The position numbers were made by a program, and so were the translations under genes. This document shows positions 24,028-32,658 of a stretch of 54,562 nucleotides of DNA, one piece after another. The stretch's first letter is position 1; each line of letters begins with the position of its first letter. The stretch spans positions 1 through 54,562 of the forward strand of contig NZ_BPQM01000070.1 in assembly GCF_022179245.1 (NCBI RefSeq), in the 5' to 3' direction. The notes beneath the pieces are model-generated. The model searched no databases, was not told the origin of the DNA, and worked only from the letters and a program-made list of their open reading frames with translations. Source of the stretch: Methylobacterium gregans (GTDB lineage Bacteria > Pseudomonadota > Alphaproteobacteria > Rhizobiales > Beijerinckiaceae).

Positions 24028-24582
24028 ATGAAGCGGCCCGTGAGCGACCTGATGATGGCGGCGAGCCTCGCGAGCATCCTCCTGGCGGCCGGCGCCGCCC
24101 GTGCGCAGGAGGCCGCGGGCGCGCCTGCGGCGACTGGCCGGCCGGCCGACTTGTGCCAGGAACTGCTCGCCTTCGTGAAGCAGCCCGAACCCGCCAAGCA
24201 GGCGGCCGCCACCCCGCCGCAGCAGGCGACGGCGGTGTCAAATCCGTCGGGGCAGAGCCAGGGCACGCCCTCGTCGGTCGGCGGCGTTCAGCAGAACTCA
24301 GGTCTGAGCGGTCCGACGAAGAACGAGGCAGCAGCGCCGACCGATCGCAAGGCCGCTCTTGCCCAGGCCAACGCGGCCGCGAAGAGCCCGCCGGCCCCCG
24401 GTGCCGCGGCACCGACACCGCAACCGCAGCCGGCGACGATCGCCCGCATCGAAGCGGCCGCCGCGGCCGGCGACCAGCCGGCCTGCCGCGCGGCGGCGCG
24501 GGAGATGCGGGTGGCCGGCGTCGTAATGCCGCCGCCGCTCCTCGCCCTGTCGGCGCTCGACCCGAAGTTCTTCACCCGCTAG
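24028..24582 (+). CDS. Exported Ala/Pro-rich protein at the end of the fdh3 cluster
   Basis: This 184-residue protein has a signal peptide (LMMAASLASILLAAGAARAQ). The mature part starts with a short helix containing one cysteine (DLCQELLAFVKQ), runs through a long Ala/Pro/Gln-rich linker, and ends in IARIEAAAAAGDQPACRAAAREMR with a second cysteine. A disulfide between the two cysteines is possible. ATG 24028 was chosen for the signal peptide and a GGGAG stretch. It converges with the HlyD remnant, the two frames sharing a CTAG stop. Function unknown; periplasmic support of formate dehydrogenase is a guess. Confidence 0.65.
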   Translation: MKRPVSDLMMAASLASILLAAGAARAQEAAGAPAATGRPADLCQELLAFVKQPEPAKQAAATPPQQATAVSNPSGQSQGTPSSVGGVQQNSGLSGPTKNEAAAPTDRKAALAQANAAAKSPPAPGAAAPTPQPQPATIARIEAAAAAGDQPACRAAAREMRVAGVVMPPPLLALSALDPKFFTR

Positions 24583-25410
24583 CGCTCCCGCCACGCCTCG
24601 GTGATCTGGTCGGCCAGCGGCTTGGTCAGGTAGCTCAGCACCGAGCGCTCGCCGATCTGCAGGAAGGCCTCCACCGGCATGCCGGGGACCAGCCGCGCCC
24701 CACCGAGTCGGTCCTTCTGCGCCTCAGCGACGCCGATGCGCACCGTGTAGTAGCTCACGCCTGTCTTGGCATCCTGGCTGACATCGGCCGAGATTCGGGT
24801 GACCTGCCCTTCGATCTCCGGTGTGGTCCGCTGGTTGAAGGCAGAGAAGCGCAGCATCGCGCGCTGGTCGAGATGCACGCTGTCGATGTCCTGCGGCTGG
24901 ACCCGGACCTCGACGGCGAGCTGGTCCGCGGAGGGCACAACCAGCATCGCGGGCTCCTGAGACACGACGAGGCCGCCGACCGTGTGCACCGTGAGCTGGT
25001 GCACCGTCTCGTGCTGAGGCGCGCAGATCGACGCGCTTGAGCTGATCCTCGGCCGCCACCCGCTTCTCCACGAGTTCGGACCATTTCGCGTGGATCTCCG
25101 AGAGATCCTTGCCGACCTCAGTGTGCATGTCGCCGTCGATCTGCAGGATCTGAAGCTGGGTCTCGGTGATCTTGCCCCGCGCCGAGGCCGTCGAGGCGAC
25201 GAGCTGGCCCGGCGCGATCACCGCACCGGCAATCTGCGTCAGTGAGGCCCAGCCGCCGACGCCCAGCACCAGCGCCGCCGACAGGCGGAGGGCGAGCGCG
25301 AGATGGCGCCGGATCGAGCTTCGGGCGGGTGAAGGCAGGGCCAGGTTGCGCGCACCGGCCGGATTGAGGGCGAGCGGAACGGCGCCCGCCGGGTTCAGGC
25401 TCGCGGCCAT
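24579..25410 (-). pseudogene. Type I secretion HlyD-family adaptor, deleted and frameshifted
   Basis: HlyD/PrtE-type adaptors link a type I ABC exporter to the outer membrane. The N-terminus with its membrane helix is present (ALRLSAALVLGVGGW to AGAVIAPGQLVAS). It then jumps straight into the late coiled coil (ARGKITETQLQILQIDGD), so roughly 200 residues that normally lie between are missing (junction near 25200). Near 25020 the frame shifts: VDLRA continues as nonsense, while QLTVHTVGGLVVSQEPAML through YLTKPLADQITEAWRE resumes in another frame. The shift fits loss of a CG dinucleotide in a GC run. It is surely inactive as an adaptor. Confidence 0.85.
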
Positions 25411-26441
25411 CAGGCGATCTTCTGCAGTACGGAGGCCGGCGCCACGAACGGTGCAGGCGCCGTGGCCGGGACGGGCTCCCCTGCAGTCTTGCGCGATGGT
25501 GCGGGGGCAGGGCGCAGCACGCGCCGGAACACCTCGTCTTTCGGCCCGAAGGCCTGGGCACGACCCTCGGCCATCATCAGGACGAGGTCGACCGCCGCCA
25601 GCGCGCTCGGCCGGTGGGCAACCACCACGCAGATGCCGTCGCGGCGGCGGACGCCGAGGATCGCCTGAGTCAGCGCGGCCTCGCCCCCGTTGTCGAGGTT
25701 GGCGTTGGGCTCGTCGAGCACCACGAGGAAGGGGTCCCGGTAGAGCGCGCGGGCGAGCCCGACCCGCTGGCGCTGCCCGGCGGAGAGGCCGGCGCCCCCC
25801 TCGCCGATGCGGGTGTCATAGCCCTCGGAGAGGCGCAGGATCAGCTCGTGCGCGCCCGCGGCTCTCGCCGCGGCGACCACCGCCTCGGGATCGGGCTCCG
25901 GCTCGAACCGGCCGATATTGTCCGCGATGGTGCCGGCGAACAGCTCGACCTCCTGCGGCAGGTAGCCGAGATGACGGCCGAGATCAGCGCTCGACCACTG
26001 GTCCAGGGCCGCCCCGTCGAGGCGCACCTTGCCGCGTCCGGGCAGCCACACGCCGACAAGGGCGCGGACCAGGCTCGACTTGCCGGAGGCCGAGGGGCCG
26101 ATCACGCCGAGCCCCTGGCCCGCTCGCATCACGAAGGAGAGATCCTGCACCACGAGCCGGACGGTGCCGGGGGGAGCCACGCTGATGCCCTCGACCGCGA
26201 GCTCGCGAGCGGGGGCGGGCAGGGCGTGCGGCTGGCCCGGCGCTGGGATGCGGGCGACCGGCTCCGACAGGCGCGCCCAGGCCTGGCGGGCCTGCACGAA
26301 GCCCTTCCAGTTGGCGATGGCGAGCTCCGCCGGGGCCAGCGCCCACGAGACCAGGATGGAGGAGGCGATGATCACACCCGCGCTGGCCTGATCGCGGATG
26401 ACGAGCCATGCCCCGAGCGCCAGCACGCCCGATTGCAGGGC
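25410..26441 (-). pseudogene. Type I secretion ABC exporter (PrtD-like), 5'-truncated
   Basis: The ATPase half and the last membrane helices of a PrtD/LapB-type exporter are intact: ALQSGVLALGAWLVIRDQAS, ILVSWALAPAELAIANWKG, Walker A GPSASGKSSL, signature GLSAGQRQRVGLARAL and Walker B LVVLDEPNANLDN. About 240 residues expected at the N-terminus (signal and first helices) are missing. At 26441-26445 the sequence switches abruptly to an adhesin-like gene. Without its first membrane helices it cannot form an exporter. Its stop overlaps the start of the HlyD remnant by one base, the normal operon order. Confidence 0.85.
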
Positions 26442-26442
26442 G

Positions 26443-27162
26443 CGGCGCCGTCGCGTCGATCTGCAGCGCGACCGCCGCCGAGGCGCGACCGACATTGCCG
26501 CTGAGATCCGTCGCCCGCGCCGTCAGGCTGTAGGTGCCATCAGCGAGCGGTAGGATGGGCGTGAAGCTGTAGGCACCGTTCGCGCCCGCCGCCGCGGTGC
26601 CGAGCGCCGTGGTGCCGTTGGAGATCGTTACGGTCGAGCCGATCTCGGCGGTGCCGGTCAGCGTCGGCGTATTATCCGCGGTGGCGGCGGTTCCCGCACT
26701 CAGCGTCGGCGCGAGCGGAGCCGTCACGTCGGTGGTGACCACGTCGTCGATCGCGAAGCGGACGCCGATATTCACGTCGAGAACGTCGCGCGCGAAGACC
26801 CGAACCTCGGTGAGGTTCTGCCATTGGGTGTCGAAGGAAATCGCTTGGTCACCGATGCTGAGGAGGTTGCCGACCTCCTGCGAGATGACCGGGACCCCGT
26901 TCCGGTATCCGACGAAGAAGGTGTTGCCGAGAACGGAGACGTCCCGGTCGATCACGAGGCTGTTGAGATTGAAGGCGGTGCCCGAGGCCTGCGCGATCGA
27001 CAGATAGCCGCCGGTCGCGTTCAAATCGAGCACGGCGTCGCCGAGCAGTTCGCGCTGCACGTTCAGCGTGCCTGTGGTTGCGCCTGCATTCGTGCGGAGT
27101 GCGTAGACATAGCCGCCGATGGTCAGCGGGTTTTCCGAAACGCCGACTGCGTCGTCGAATGT
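26443..27162 (-). pseudogene. Fragment of a large repeat adhesin, likely former type I secretion substrate
   Basis: The readable part begins near TFDDAVGVSENPLTIGGYVY, continues through a beta-rich domain (GGYLSIAQASGTAFNLNSLV to GVRFAIDDVVTT), and then one Bap-type Ig-like repeat (APLAPTLSAGTAATADNTPT, GTYSLTARATDLSGNVGRA, ending LQIDATAP). Full proteins of this kind carry many such repeats and a C-terminal secretion signal. All of that is absent, because the frame runs directly into the truncated exporter at about 26443. The residues upstream of 27162 look unrelated, so the 5' end may be lost too. The local GC content is lower than in neighbours. Confidence 0.75.
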
Positions 27163-27173
27163 CTGCCTCGCTA

Positions 27174-27347
27174 TCAGCAATCCCCCAAGAGCTCCGGCAC
27201 GCCCCGCAACAGTGCGCCGAAGATGGTGATCGATCCAGCGCCAAGCATCCGATATTCTAAATCGCCTGCTAAACGTTGATCCATGCGCAGCAACTGGCGC
27301 AAGACATCGGACCTCGACAGCAACGCTGACGGAAAGATCTTTTTCAC
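27174..27347 (-). CDS. Possible 57-residue orphan ORF upstream of the adhesin fragment
   Basis: A GTG-started frame (MKKIFPSALLSRSDVL..., ending GVPELLGDC) has a coding-like composition (RMDQRLAGDLEYRML, IFGALLRG) and ends just before the adhesin fragment. No clear ribosome site precedes it, and it resembles no family I know. It could be a real small gene or a leftover of a deleted one. The region is richer in A and T than its neighbours. Confidence 0.25.
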   Translation of the reverse strand: MKKIFPSALLSRSDVLRQLLRMDQRLAGDLEYRMLGAGSITIFGALLRGVPELLGDC

Positions 27348-27768
27348 GAGGAAGATGGAACCTGTATGGGCCGTTTGTCACAGACACCGAAGATCAGCGG
27401 TGCGATGGCCAGCGCTGCGCATCCGGCTCGGATTCGGAGCGCGGCGCAACCGCACGGGCGGCTGTGCGGCGCGCGATCCGAGCAAGGCCCAGATCACGTA
27501 GCACTCAATCAGATGTTTCGAATGCGGTCGGAGCGCTGTGCACGCGCGGAGGGGATGATGCGCGCGTGCCTTCCGCGCTGCCATCCAGCGTTCTGGGTGA
27601 CGCGTAGCGGCGTGGGAGCTGTCCGCCCTGGTCGTGTGAATGCTCTGCCGAGCCGGGAAAGGACGAGGTCTCTCCCCATCGTGGGGCGCGAAGGGGCCTG
27701 ACCCGGAGGCCTCGCCCAGGTAGTCCTTCGTTGCCGGGACGGCCGAGCGCCGCTCTCGCGCACAGGCC
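27348..27768. other. 421 bp without a recognisable gene
   Basis: Short frames exist on both strands but read as Arg/Ala/Pro-rich shadows with no family motif and no ribosome site. I see no hairpin with a T run and no clear promoter. It probably marks the edge of the eroded secretion locus. Confidence 0.5.
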
Positions 27769-28368
27769 TCAGTTCAGGCCGTGCGCGCTCGCCACCCCGG
27801 CCCGGCGCGCGATCACGCGCCCGACCTCCAGCAGGAACATGTCGACGAGGAGCCTGAGCGAGGCGCTTCCGTCCTCATCGACCGCGTCGCGTGCACCGAG
27901 CGCGTGGCGCGCCGCGCGCTCGAGGGCGGAGGGCGTCGACGCTTCCGATCCATCCGGTTCCGGAGGCGGCATCTTCCGGTGGGTGATGTCGATGAGGACG
28001 CCGTGGCCGTGCGCCGGCACGCCCTGCAGCGCCGGATAGACCCGGCCGTGGTTGAGCAGCCAGCGGACGCCCTCGGGTGTCCAGACGCGGTATTCGAGGA
28101 CGACTAGACCGCATTCGCGGTTCATCCGCTCCATCGCCGAGAGGAGTGCCGGGCGATCCGCCAGCAGGACGCGGCGGGCGAGCACCTCCGCGCGGAGTTC
28201 GGTATCGGCAAGGTCCGGGGCACCCGTGAGAAACACGGCGGCGCCCGAATCGAGGATGTGGCGATCGTCGCACCGCCACATCCATGTCCCGACGACCGCG
28301 GCGCTCTCGGCCTGCATGCCGTACGCGCCGACCGGTCCTGCGGCGCCCTCCCGGGTCCGACCTCGCAT
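27769..28368 (-). CDS. PAS-fold protein of unknown function
   Basis: The 199-residue protein contains one PAS-like domain at about residues 20-130: VVGTWMWRCDDRHILDSGAAVFLTG, DRPALLSAMERMNRECGLVVLEYRVWTPEG, then VRWLLNHGRVYP and LIDITHRK, the last being the usual PAS/PAC end. The C-terminal 60 residues are helical with no output domain such as a kinase, cyclase or HTH. It may sense a ligand and act on a partner. A GGGAG ribosome site six bases upstream supports the ATG at 28368. It is divergent from the next gene. Confidence 0.7.
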   Translation of the reverse strand: MRGRTREGAAGPVGAYGMQAESAAVVGTWMWRCDDRHILDSGAAVFLTGAPDLADTELRAEVLARRVLLADRPALLSAMERMNRECGLVVLEYRVWTPEGVRWLLNHGRVYPALQGVPAHGHGVLIDITHRKMPPPEPDGSEASTPSALERAARHALGARDAVDEDGSASLRLLVDMFLLEVGRVIARRAGVASAHGLN

Positions 28369-28581
28369 CCGCGCTCTCCCGATGATCCGCGACAGCGCCG
28401 TGCAGGTGTGCTGTCGATCAACTCGCTGTTACAATCCGAAATAGACCTCACGCAGAAAGGACGTTCTGCGTACTAGATCCGCCTTGCCCGAGGCGGTGGT
28501 CCACGCGATGCCTCGCCAGAGCAAGTCCGGCCACGGTCTGTCCGTCCGTTCGGCCACGATCCATCGCAGCGAGGGTTGCAC

Positions 28582-28896
28582 GTGTTCGAAACCGATGATC
28601 CGCGACCGTCGGAACCGTCCAGGACCTCGAAGTTCAGTAACGAGCGTTCGTCCGTCCACTCCCTGCCCGCGGCTGCGCAGCGCACCCTGGACGACGTGGC
28701 GGAGGCGCTCGGCCTCGCGACCGAACTTCTCGGCCGCATCGATCCGGGCGCGCCGGACCGGGACATCGCGGCCGTCAGCCTCGCCGAGGCGTCGGCTCTG
28801 CTGCAGGCCTTTATCCGCATCGAGGATCCGGCGACGCGCCAGCGCTGCCTCGCCTTCGTGCAGGCCGCCGCCGCGCAGGTGCAGGGCCGCGGCTAG
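28582..28896 (+). CDS. Small helical orphan protein
   Basis: This roughly 104-residue protein has a charged N-terminus and a helical C-terminal half (LPAAAQRTLDDVAEALGLAT, ASALLQAFIRIEDPATRQRC). The part FIRIEDPATRQRCLAFVQAA resembles the tail of some XRE-type regulators, but no HTH is present. GTG at 28582 is chosen because GAGGG lies six bases upstream; TTG 28576 is the alternative. Function unknown; a regulatory peptide is possible. Confidence 0.5.
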   Translation: MFETDDPRPSEPSRTSKFSNERSSVHSLPAAAQRTLDDVAEALGLATELLGRIDPGAPDRDIAAVSLAEASALLQAFIRIEDPATRQRCLAFVQAAAAQVQGRG

Positions 28897-28935
28897 CCTG
28901 ACACCGGCCAGCGGCGCCCAGCGCCGTCGCCGGCC

Positions 28936-29166
28936 TCATCGGGCAGGGTGCCAGCGATACCGCGCCTGCGCGGCGCGGCCGGCGGGGCGCCGGGCGCGCC
29001 GTCGGCGCGTGCGGTGGAGATAGACGAGCATTGCGGTCCCGGCCGTCAGCGCGCTCGCCCCGAAGGGGGCGGCCGCGACGGCGAGGACGGCGCCGCAGGC
29101 CGGCCAGAGGACGGCGGCGGTCAGAATACCGCCGAACCAAGCGGCGGACGCGTAGAGCAACACCAT
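28936..29166 (-). CDS. Small two-helix membrane protein
   Basis: This 76-residue protein has two hydrophobic segments (YASAAWFGGILTAAVLWPAC and AVLAVAAAPFGASALTAGTAML) and a strongly basic C-terminus (HRTRRRRARRPAG). Both ends probably face the cytoplasm. A GAGAGG site six bases before the ATG supports translation. It converges with the preceding small orphan. No family is recognised. Confidence 0.5.
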   Translation of the reverse strand: MVLLYASAAWFGGILTAAVLWPACGAVLAVAAAPFGASALTAGTAMLVYLHRTRRRRARRPAGRAAQARYRWHPAR

Positions 29167-29570
29167 CGAAGCCTCTCACGCAGTTATCTTGAGTTGCGTG
29201 GAGACAACGTGGTGGGTCATACAAAGAGAACCGCGATTTCTGGAAAGCTGTTTCCCGTGCTTTTCCGTGAGCGATCGCGGTGCAGGGCCGCACACCGGTC
29301 GCGCTCCGGACGTCTGCGGCCGGAGCGGTCAAGTACACTCAGGCGGACATACAGCTTCCGCGCTATATGAAAACTGACAGTTTCGATACGCGATCTTGGC
29401 ATATTGAACACAGGACAATGCTGGACTTCGTTTACCACAAGTCTGCGCCCTCCGGTAATCAACCTGTCGAGATGCTTGAATGATCCCCCAAAAACTCTAC
29501 CTCTGGTTGCGGTCGATGAGAGGGCGGATCGCGCCCGCACGACCGGGGCCAGGGAGTGCTTGGGGCGACG
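29167..29570. other. 404-bp AT-richer gap before the LysR gene
   Basis: Compared with the window this stretch is rich in A and T, especially 29350-29440. No convincing gene is visible; the short frames lack ribosome sites and family motifs. It probably carries the promoters of the LysR-type gene and of the divergent small membrane protein. I could not fix exact elements. Confidence 0.4.
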
Positions 29571-30617
29571 ATGCCACATCCTCAGGTTTTGCGCGACATT
29601 GCCCTCTTCGTCGAGGTCGCCAAGCGGCAGAGTTTCAGCCAGGCGGCCGCCGCGCTCGACATGCCGGTCTCCTCACTGTCCCGCCGCATCACGCAATTCG
29701 AGACCGCGATCGGCCTGCGCCTCCTCGACAGGACAACGCGCAAGATAGCCCTGACAGCCTATGGTGAGGCCTATCTCGCCCAGGCGACGCGGGTCGTCGA
29801 GGAAGCGCAGCGCAGTTTCGACGAGCTGGTCGCACAGGCCAAGGGGCCGACCGGCTTCATCAAGCTCGCGGTGCCGATGGATTACTGGGCGGTGCGGCAC
29901 CTCTCGGAGATCGTTTCCGCCTTCACCCAGCAGCACGAGCACGTCCACGTGCATCTCGATCTGCGCGCGAGCGAGGTCGATCTCGTGCGGGAGAACTACG
30001 ACCTCGCCATCTCTACCGAGACGCCGCGGGAGGCCTCCCTCATCGTGCGCAAGGTTGCCGTCATCGAGAACGGCCTGTTCGGCGCGCCGTCCTATTTTCA
30101 GGCCCACGGACGCCCAGAACATCCGGGCGACCTCGCCCGTTACGAGATCCTGATGCCCACCGCGGCCGAGAGCACGACGTGGCAGTTCCGGCGCGGCACC
30201 GAGACCGTACCGGTCACCGTGAGCGGTCGCGTCTCCTGCAACAGCCTCAGCGTCGCACGGCGCCTCGCGATCACCGGGCGCGGCATCGCCGCGGTGAGCG
30301 TGGTCAATGTCGAGCGCGACCTCGACCGGGGCCGCCTCGAACCCGTCCTGCCCGGCTGGAGCATCCCGCCGACCAGCGTCTACATCGTGACGACGTCGCG
30401 CCTGATCCCGGCCAAGGTCCGCCGCTTCATCGACTTCCTGACGCAGAGCCTGAGCGCACTCTTCGCCGAGGTACCGAGCCTCGCTGACAGGATCGCGCCT
30501 CCGGGCACCGCCGGGATCCGCGAGGCGACCATGGGCGCGCAGGGCTGGCCGCCTGCCGGGCGGCCTCGGCGCGCGGTCGGCGCCGCATCGTGCCGGACCG
30601 CATCCCGGAGCGACTGA
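29571..30617 (+). CDS. LysR-family transcriptional regulator
   Basis: This 348-residue regulator has the LysR winged HTH at residues 1-60 (LRDIALFVEVAKRQSFSQAA, PVSSLSRRITQFE, GLRLLDRTTRKIALTAYG). The effector domain has FIKLAVPMDYWAVRHL, DLRASEVDLVRENYDLAIS and LEPVLPGW. It probably binds DNA as a tetramer and responds to a small molecule. The last 50 residues are a non-conserved Arg/Pro-rich tail. ATG 29571 is preferred over GTG 29556. The gene next to it encodes an AraC regulator, so no obvious metabolic target is adjacent. Confidence 0.88.
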   Translation: MPHPQVLRDIALFVEVAKRQSFSQAAAALDMPVSSLSRRITQFETAIGLRLLDRTTRKIALTAYGEAYLAQATRVVEEAQRSFDELVAQAKGPTGFIKLAVPMDYWAVRHLSEIVSAFTQQHEHVHVHLDLRASEVDLVRENYDLAISTETPREASLIVRKVAVIENGLFGAPSYFQAHGRPEHPGDLARYEILMPTAAESTTWQFRRGTETVPVTVSGRVSCNSLSVARRLAITGRGIAAVSVVNVERDLDRGRLEPVLPGWSIPPTSVYIVTTSRLIPAKVRRFIDFLTQSLSALFAEVPSLADRIAPPGTAGIREATMGAQGWPPAGRPRRAVGAASCRTASRSD

Positions 30618-30769
30618 CGACATCGAGCCCACAGCGTCGACCGGACGCCGCCCCGGTGGGTCGCAAAGCGGAACCTTGCCTGTCCACTCGGCCGGTGCGT
30701 AGTCTCTCGGCGCCGGAACAGACTGCCCGGCCTCGACAGGCCACGCGCATCAGCCCCCGTGCAGACCCC

Positions 30770-31765
30770 ATGCAGACCCTGTCCTTCAGTACATCCGGGC
30801 TGTCCGACGACCAGGCGTTCTCGGAATGGCGCGACCTGCTCGCCCCGATGGTCCGCGTCGAGCGCGCGCGGGGCGGCCTCGCACCGCGGGGCAATCTCAC
30901 CTGTACCCTGCTCGGCGAGATCCTGTTCAGCCGCATGACGTTCAACGCCCAGCTCATGATCCGCGACCGCATCTGTGCGGACGGGACGCCCGATCACGTC
31001 ACGACGATGCTCTACCCGGTCGGCGGCCTTGAGGGCGATCTCGCGGGCGAGGCGGTCTCCCGCCAGCCGACCCGGATCATGGCCGTCGACATGGCCAAGC
31101 AGATGTTCATGCGGAGCCATCCGTCGAGCGCGTACGGCCTGACGATCCCGAAGACGCTGCTCGCGGGCATCGATCTGCGCGCCCTGCCGGTCCGGTTCGA
31201 TCCGGAGCGCAATCGCCTGCTCGTCGCCCGGCTCAATGCCCTGTCTCGGAGCACGCAGCGTTCGGAGACCGTCGAGGCTCCCGTGCTCGAAGAGGAGCTC
31301 GTCGCCTTCGTTCGGCGCCTCCTCGACCGGTCGCGATGCCGCGACGTCCTTCAGGGCGCGGAGCTCGACGCGAGCGTTGTCGAGCTGGCCGAGCGGATGA
31401 TCGAGCGATACCTGCCCGTTCTCGAGATCTCGCCGGCCTTCATCGCGGAACGGCTGGGCATCTCGCGCTCCACGCTCTACCGCGCGTTCGAACGGACCGG
31501 CGGCGTCATGCAACGGGTGTGGGAGTTGCGGCTCGACGGGATCCGGGCGGCGCTCGACGACCCCTTCGAGATCCGCTCGCTTGAGGCGCTGGCCCTCGCC
31601 CACGGATTCAAGTCGGTGGCACACATGAGCCGGAGCTTCCGGTTGCGGTTCGGCGAATCGCCGGGCGCGTGGCGCCGCGAGCGGATGCAGCAGGAGAAGG
31701 CCGCCTCGCGAGCCGACAGGGGTCTGGCGCACAGCTGGTACGATCGCCTCGGCCATGCGGCCTGA
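30770..31765 (+). CDS. AraC-family transcriptional regulator
   Basis: The 331-residue protein has an AraC ligand-binding-like N-terminal half (SFSTSGLSDDQAFSEWRDLL, FSRMTFNAQLMIRDR) and a C-terminal pair of HTH motifs at about residues 225-315 (ISPAFIAERLGISRSTLYRAFE; IRSLEALALAHGFKSVAHMSRSFRLRFGESPGAWR). It likely controls an unlinked or nearby pathway. ATG 30770 is chosen; a frame open to 30590 adds a proline/arginine-rich piece that overlaps the LysR tail. Its effector is unknown. Confidence 0.87.
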   Translation: MQTLSFSTSGLSDDQAFSEWRDLLAPMVRVERARGGLAPRGNLTCTLLGEILFSRMTFNAQLMIRDRICADGTPDHVTTMLYPVGGLEGDLAGEAVSRQPTRIMAVDMAKQMFMRSHPSSAYGLTIPKTLLAGIDLRALPVRFDPERNRLLVARLNALSRSTQRSETVEAPVLEEELVAFVRRLLDRSRCRDVLQGAELDASVVELAERMIERYLPVLEISPAFIAERLGISRSTLYRAFERTGGVMQRVWELRLDGIRAALDDPFEIRSLEALALAHGFKSVAHMSRSFRLRFGESPGAWRRERMQQEKAASRADRGLAHSWYDRLGHAA

Positions 31766-31818
31766 CCTCGGGCCATCGCGAACCGTCTCACCGCAATCCC
31801 GTACCATCGCGCCGGACG

Positions 31819-32556
31819 CTATGCGTTCGCACTGAGATGCGCGCCGTCGCGTTCGAGGTGCAGGTAGTTGGGATTGAACAGGGCCGCCTTCCGCAGAGCC
31901 GCGAGGTCCGGAACCGTGAGCTGCCGTCCCTTGAGGATGATCAGACCGGCTGCGCGCATCTCCTTGAGGGTGCGGTTCACGTGCACGCTCGTCAGCCCCG
32001 TCGCGTCCGCGAGCTCGAGCTGCGTGATCGGGAACGCACAGGTGTTGCCGTCCGTCAGGCCGATGGCGCGCAGCCGGATGAACAGCTCGCAGAACAGGTG
32101 TGCCAACCGTTCAAGGGCCGTGCGGCGACCGAGATTGACGGTCCATTCGCGCTGGATGGCGGCATTCACCAGAGTCTCCCACCACAGGGCGCGCGTGATC
32201 CGGGGGTGGCGGTCCATCAGGCCGAGCAGCACCTCCCGCGGGACCTGGACGAGCCGTACGGGCGTGATCGCAGCGATCGCGTGATCCATTTCCCGCAGGA
32301 TGAAGACGTGCAGGTCGCACAGGTCCCCCGGCACGAAGAAGGACATGATCTGTCGACGGCCATCTTCGAGCTGCTTGTAACGGCTGGCCCAGCCGTCCAG
32401 GAACAGGTTGACGTGCTCCGGACTGTCGCCCTCCCGGATGATGTCAGCACCGGGCTCGAGCAGGCGGACCGTCCGGGACAATCCCTGCAGGACGGCCTTG
32501 TCGTCGTCCGAGAGGCGCGTGAAGTGTTCGAGCTTTCTGATCAGGTGGTGCAGCAT
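31819..32556 (-). CDS. Crp/Fnr-family transcriptional regulator
   Basis: This 245-residue regulator has a cyclic-nucleotide-type beta barrel (LEPGADIIREGDSPEHVNLFLDG, QIMSFFVPGDLCDLHVFIL) and a winged HTH near the C-terminus (ITQLELADATGLTSVHVNRT, LKEMRAAGLI). The four N-terminal cysteines that bind the FNR oxygen-sensing cluster are absent, so it is not a classical FNR. The start MLHHLIRKLEHF (32556) is chosen over 32613 because it has a GGGGAG site just upstream and matches the family start. It converges with the AraC gene. Confidence 0.9.
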   Translation of the reverse strand: MLHHLIRKLEHFTRLSDDDKAVLQGLSRTVRLLEPGADIIREGDSPEHVNLFLDGWASRYKQLEDGRRQIMSFFVPGDLCDLHVFILREMDHAIAAITPVRLVQVPREVLLGLMDRHPRITRALWWETLVNAAIQREWTVNLGRRTALERLAHLFCELFIRLRAIGLTDGNTCAFPITQLELADATGLTSVHVNRTLKEMRAAGLIILKGRQLTVPDLAALRKAALFNPNYLHLERDGAHLSANA

Positions 32557-32658
32557 GCTCTCCCCTGCGCGCACCTGCACCGGAGCGCGCCCGCACGATC
32601 GCGGTGGCAACATAGGCGGGACTTCACACAGGTGAGCGCCGGCCGCTGCGCGTGGGGC

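Noticed and set aside
24579..27387. A deliberate adhesin-exporter fusion protein
   Set aside because: The exporter part is out of the adhesin frame after the junction and lacks its first helices, so the join is a deletion scar, not a working fusion.
31819..32556. Oxygen sensor FNR
   Set aside because: The N-terminal cysteine cluster of FNR is missing.
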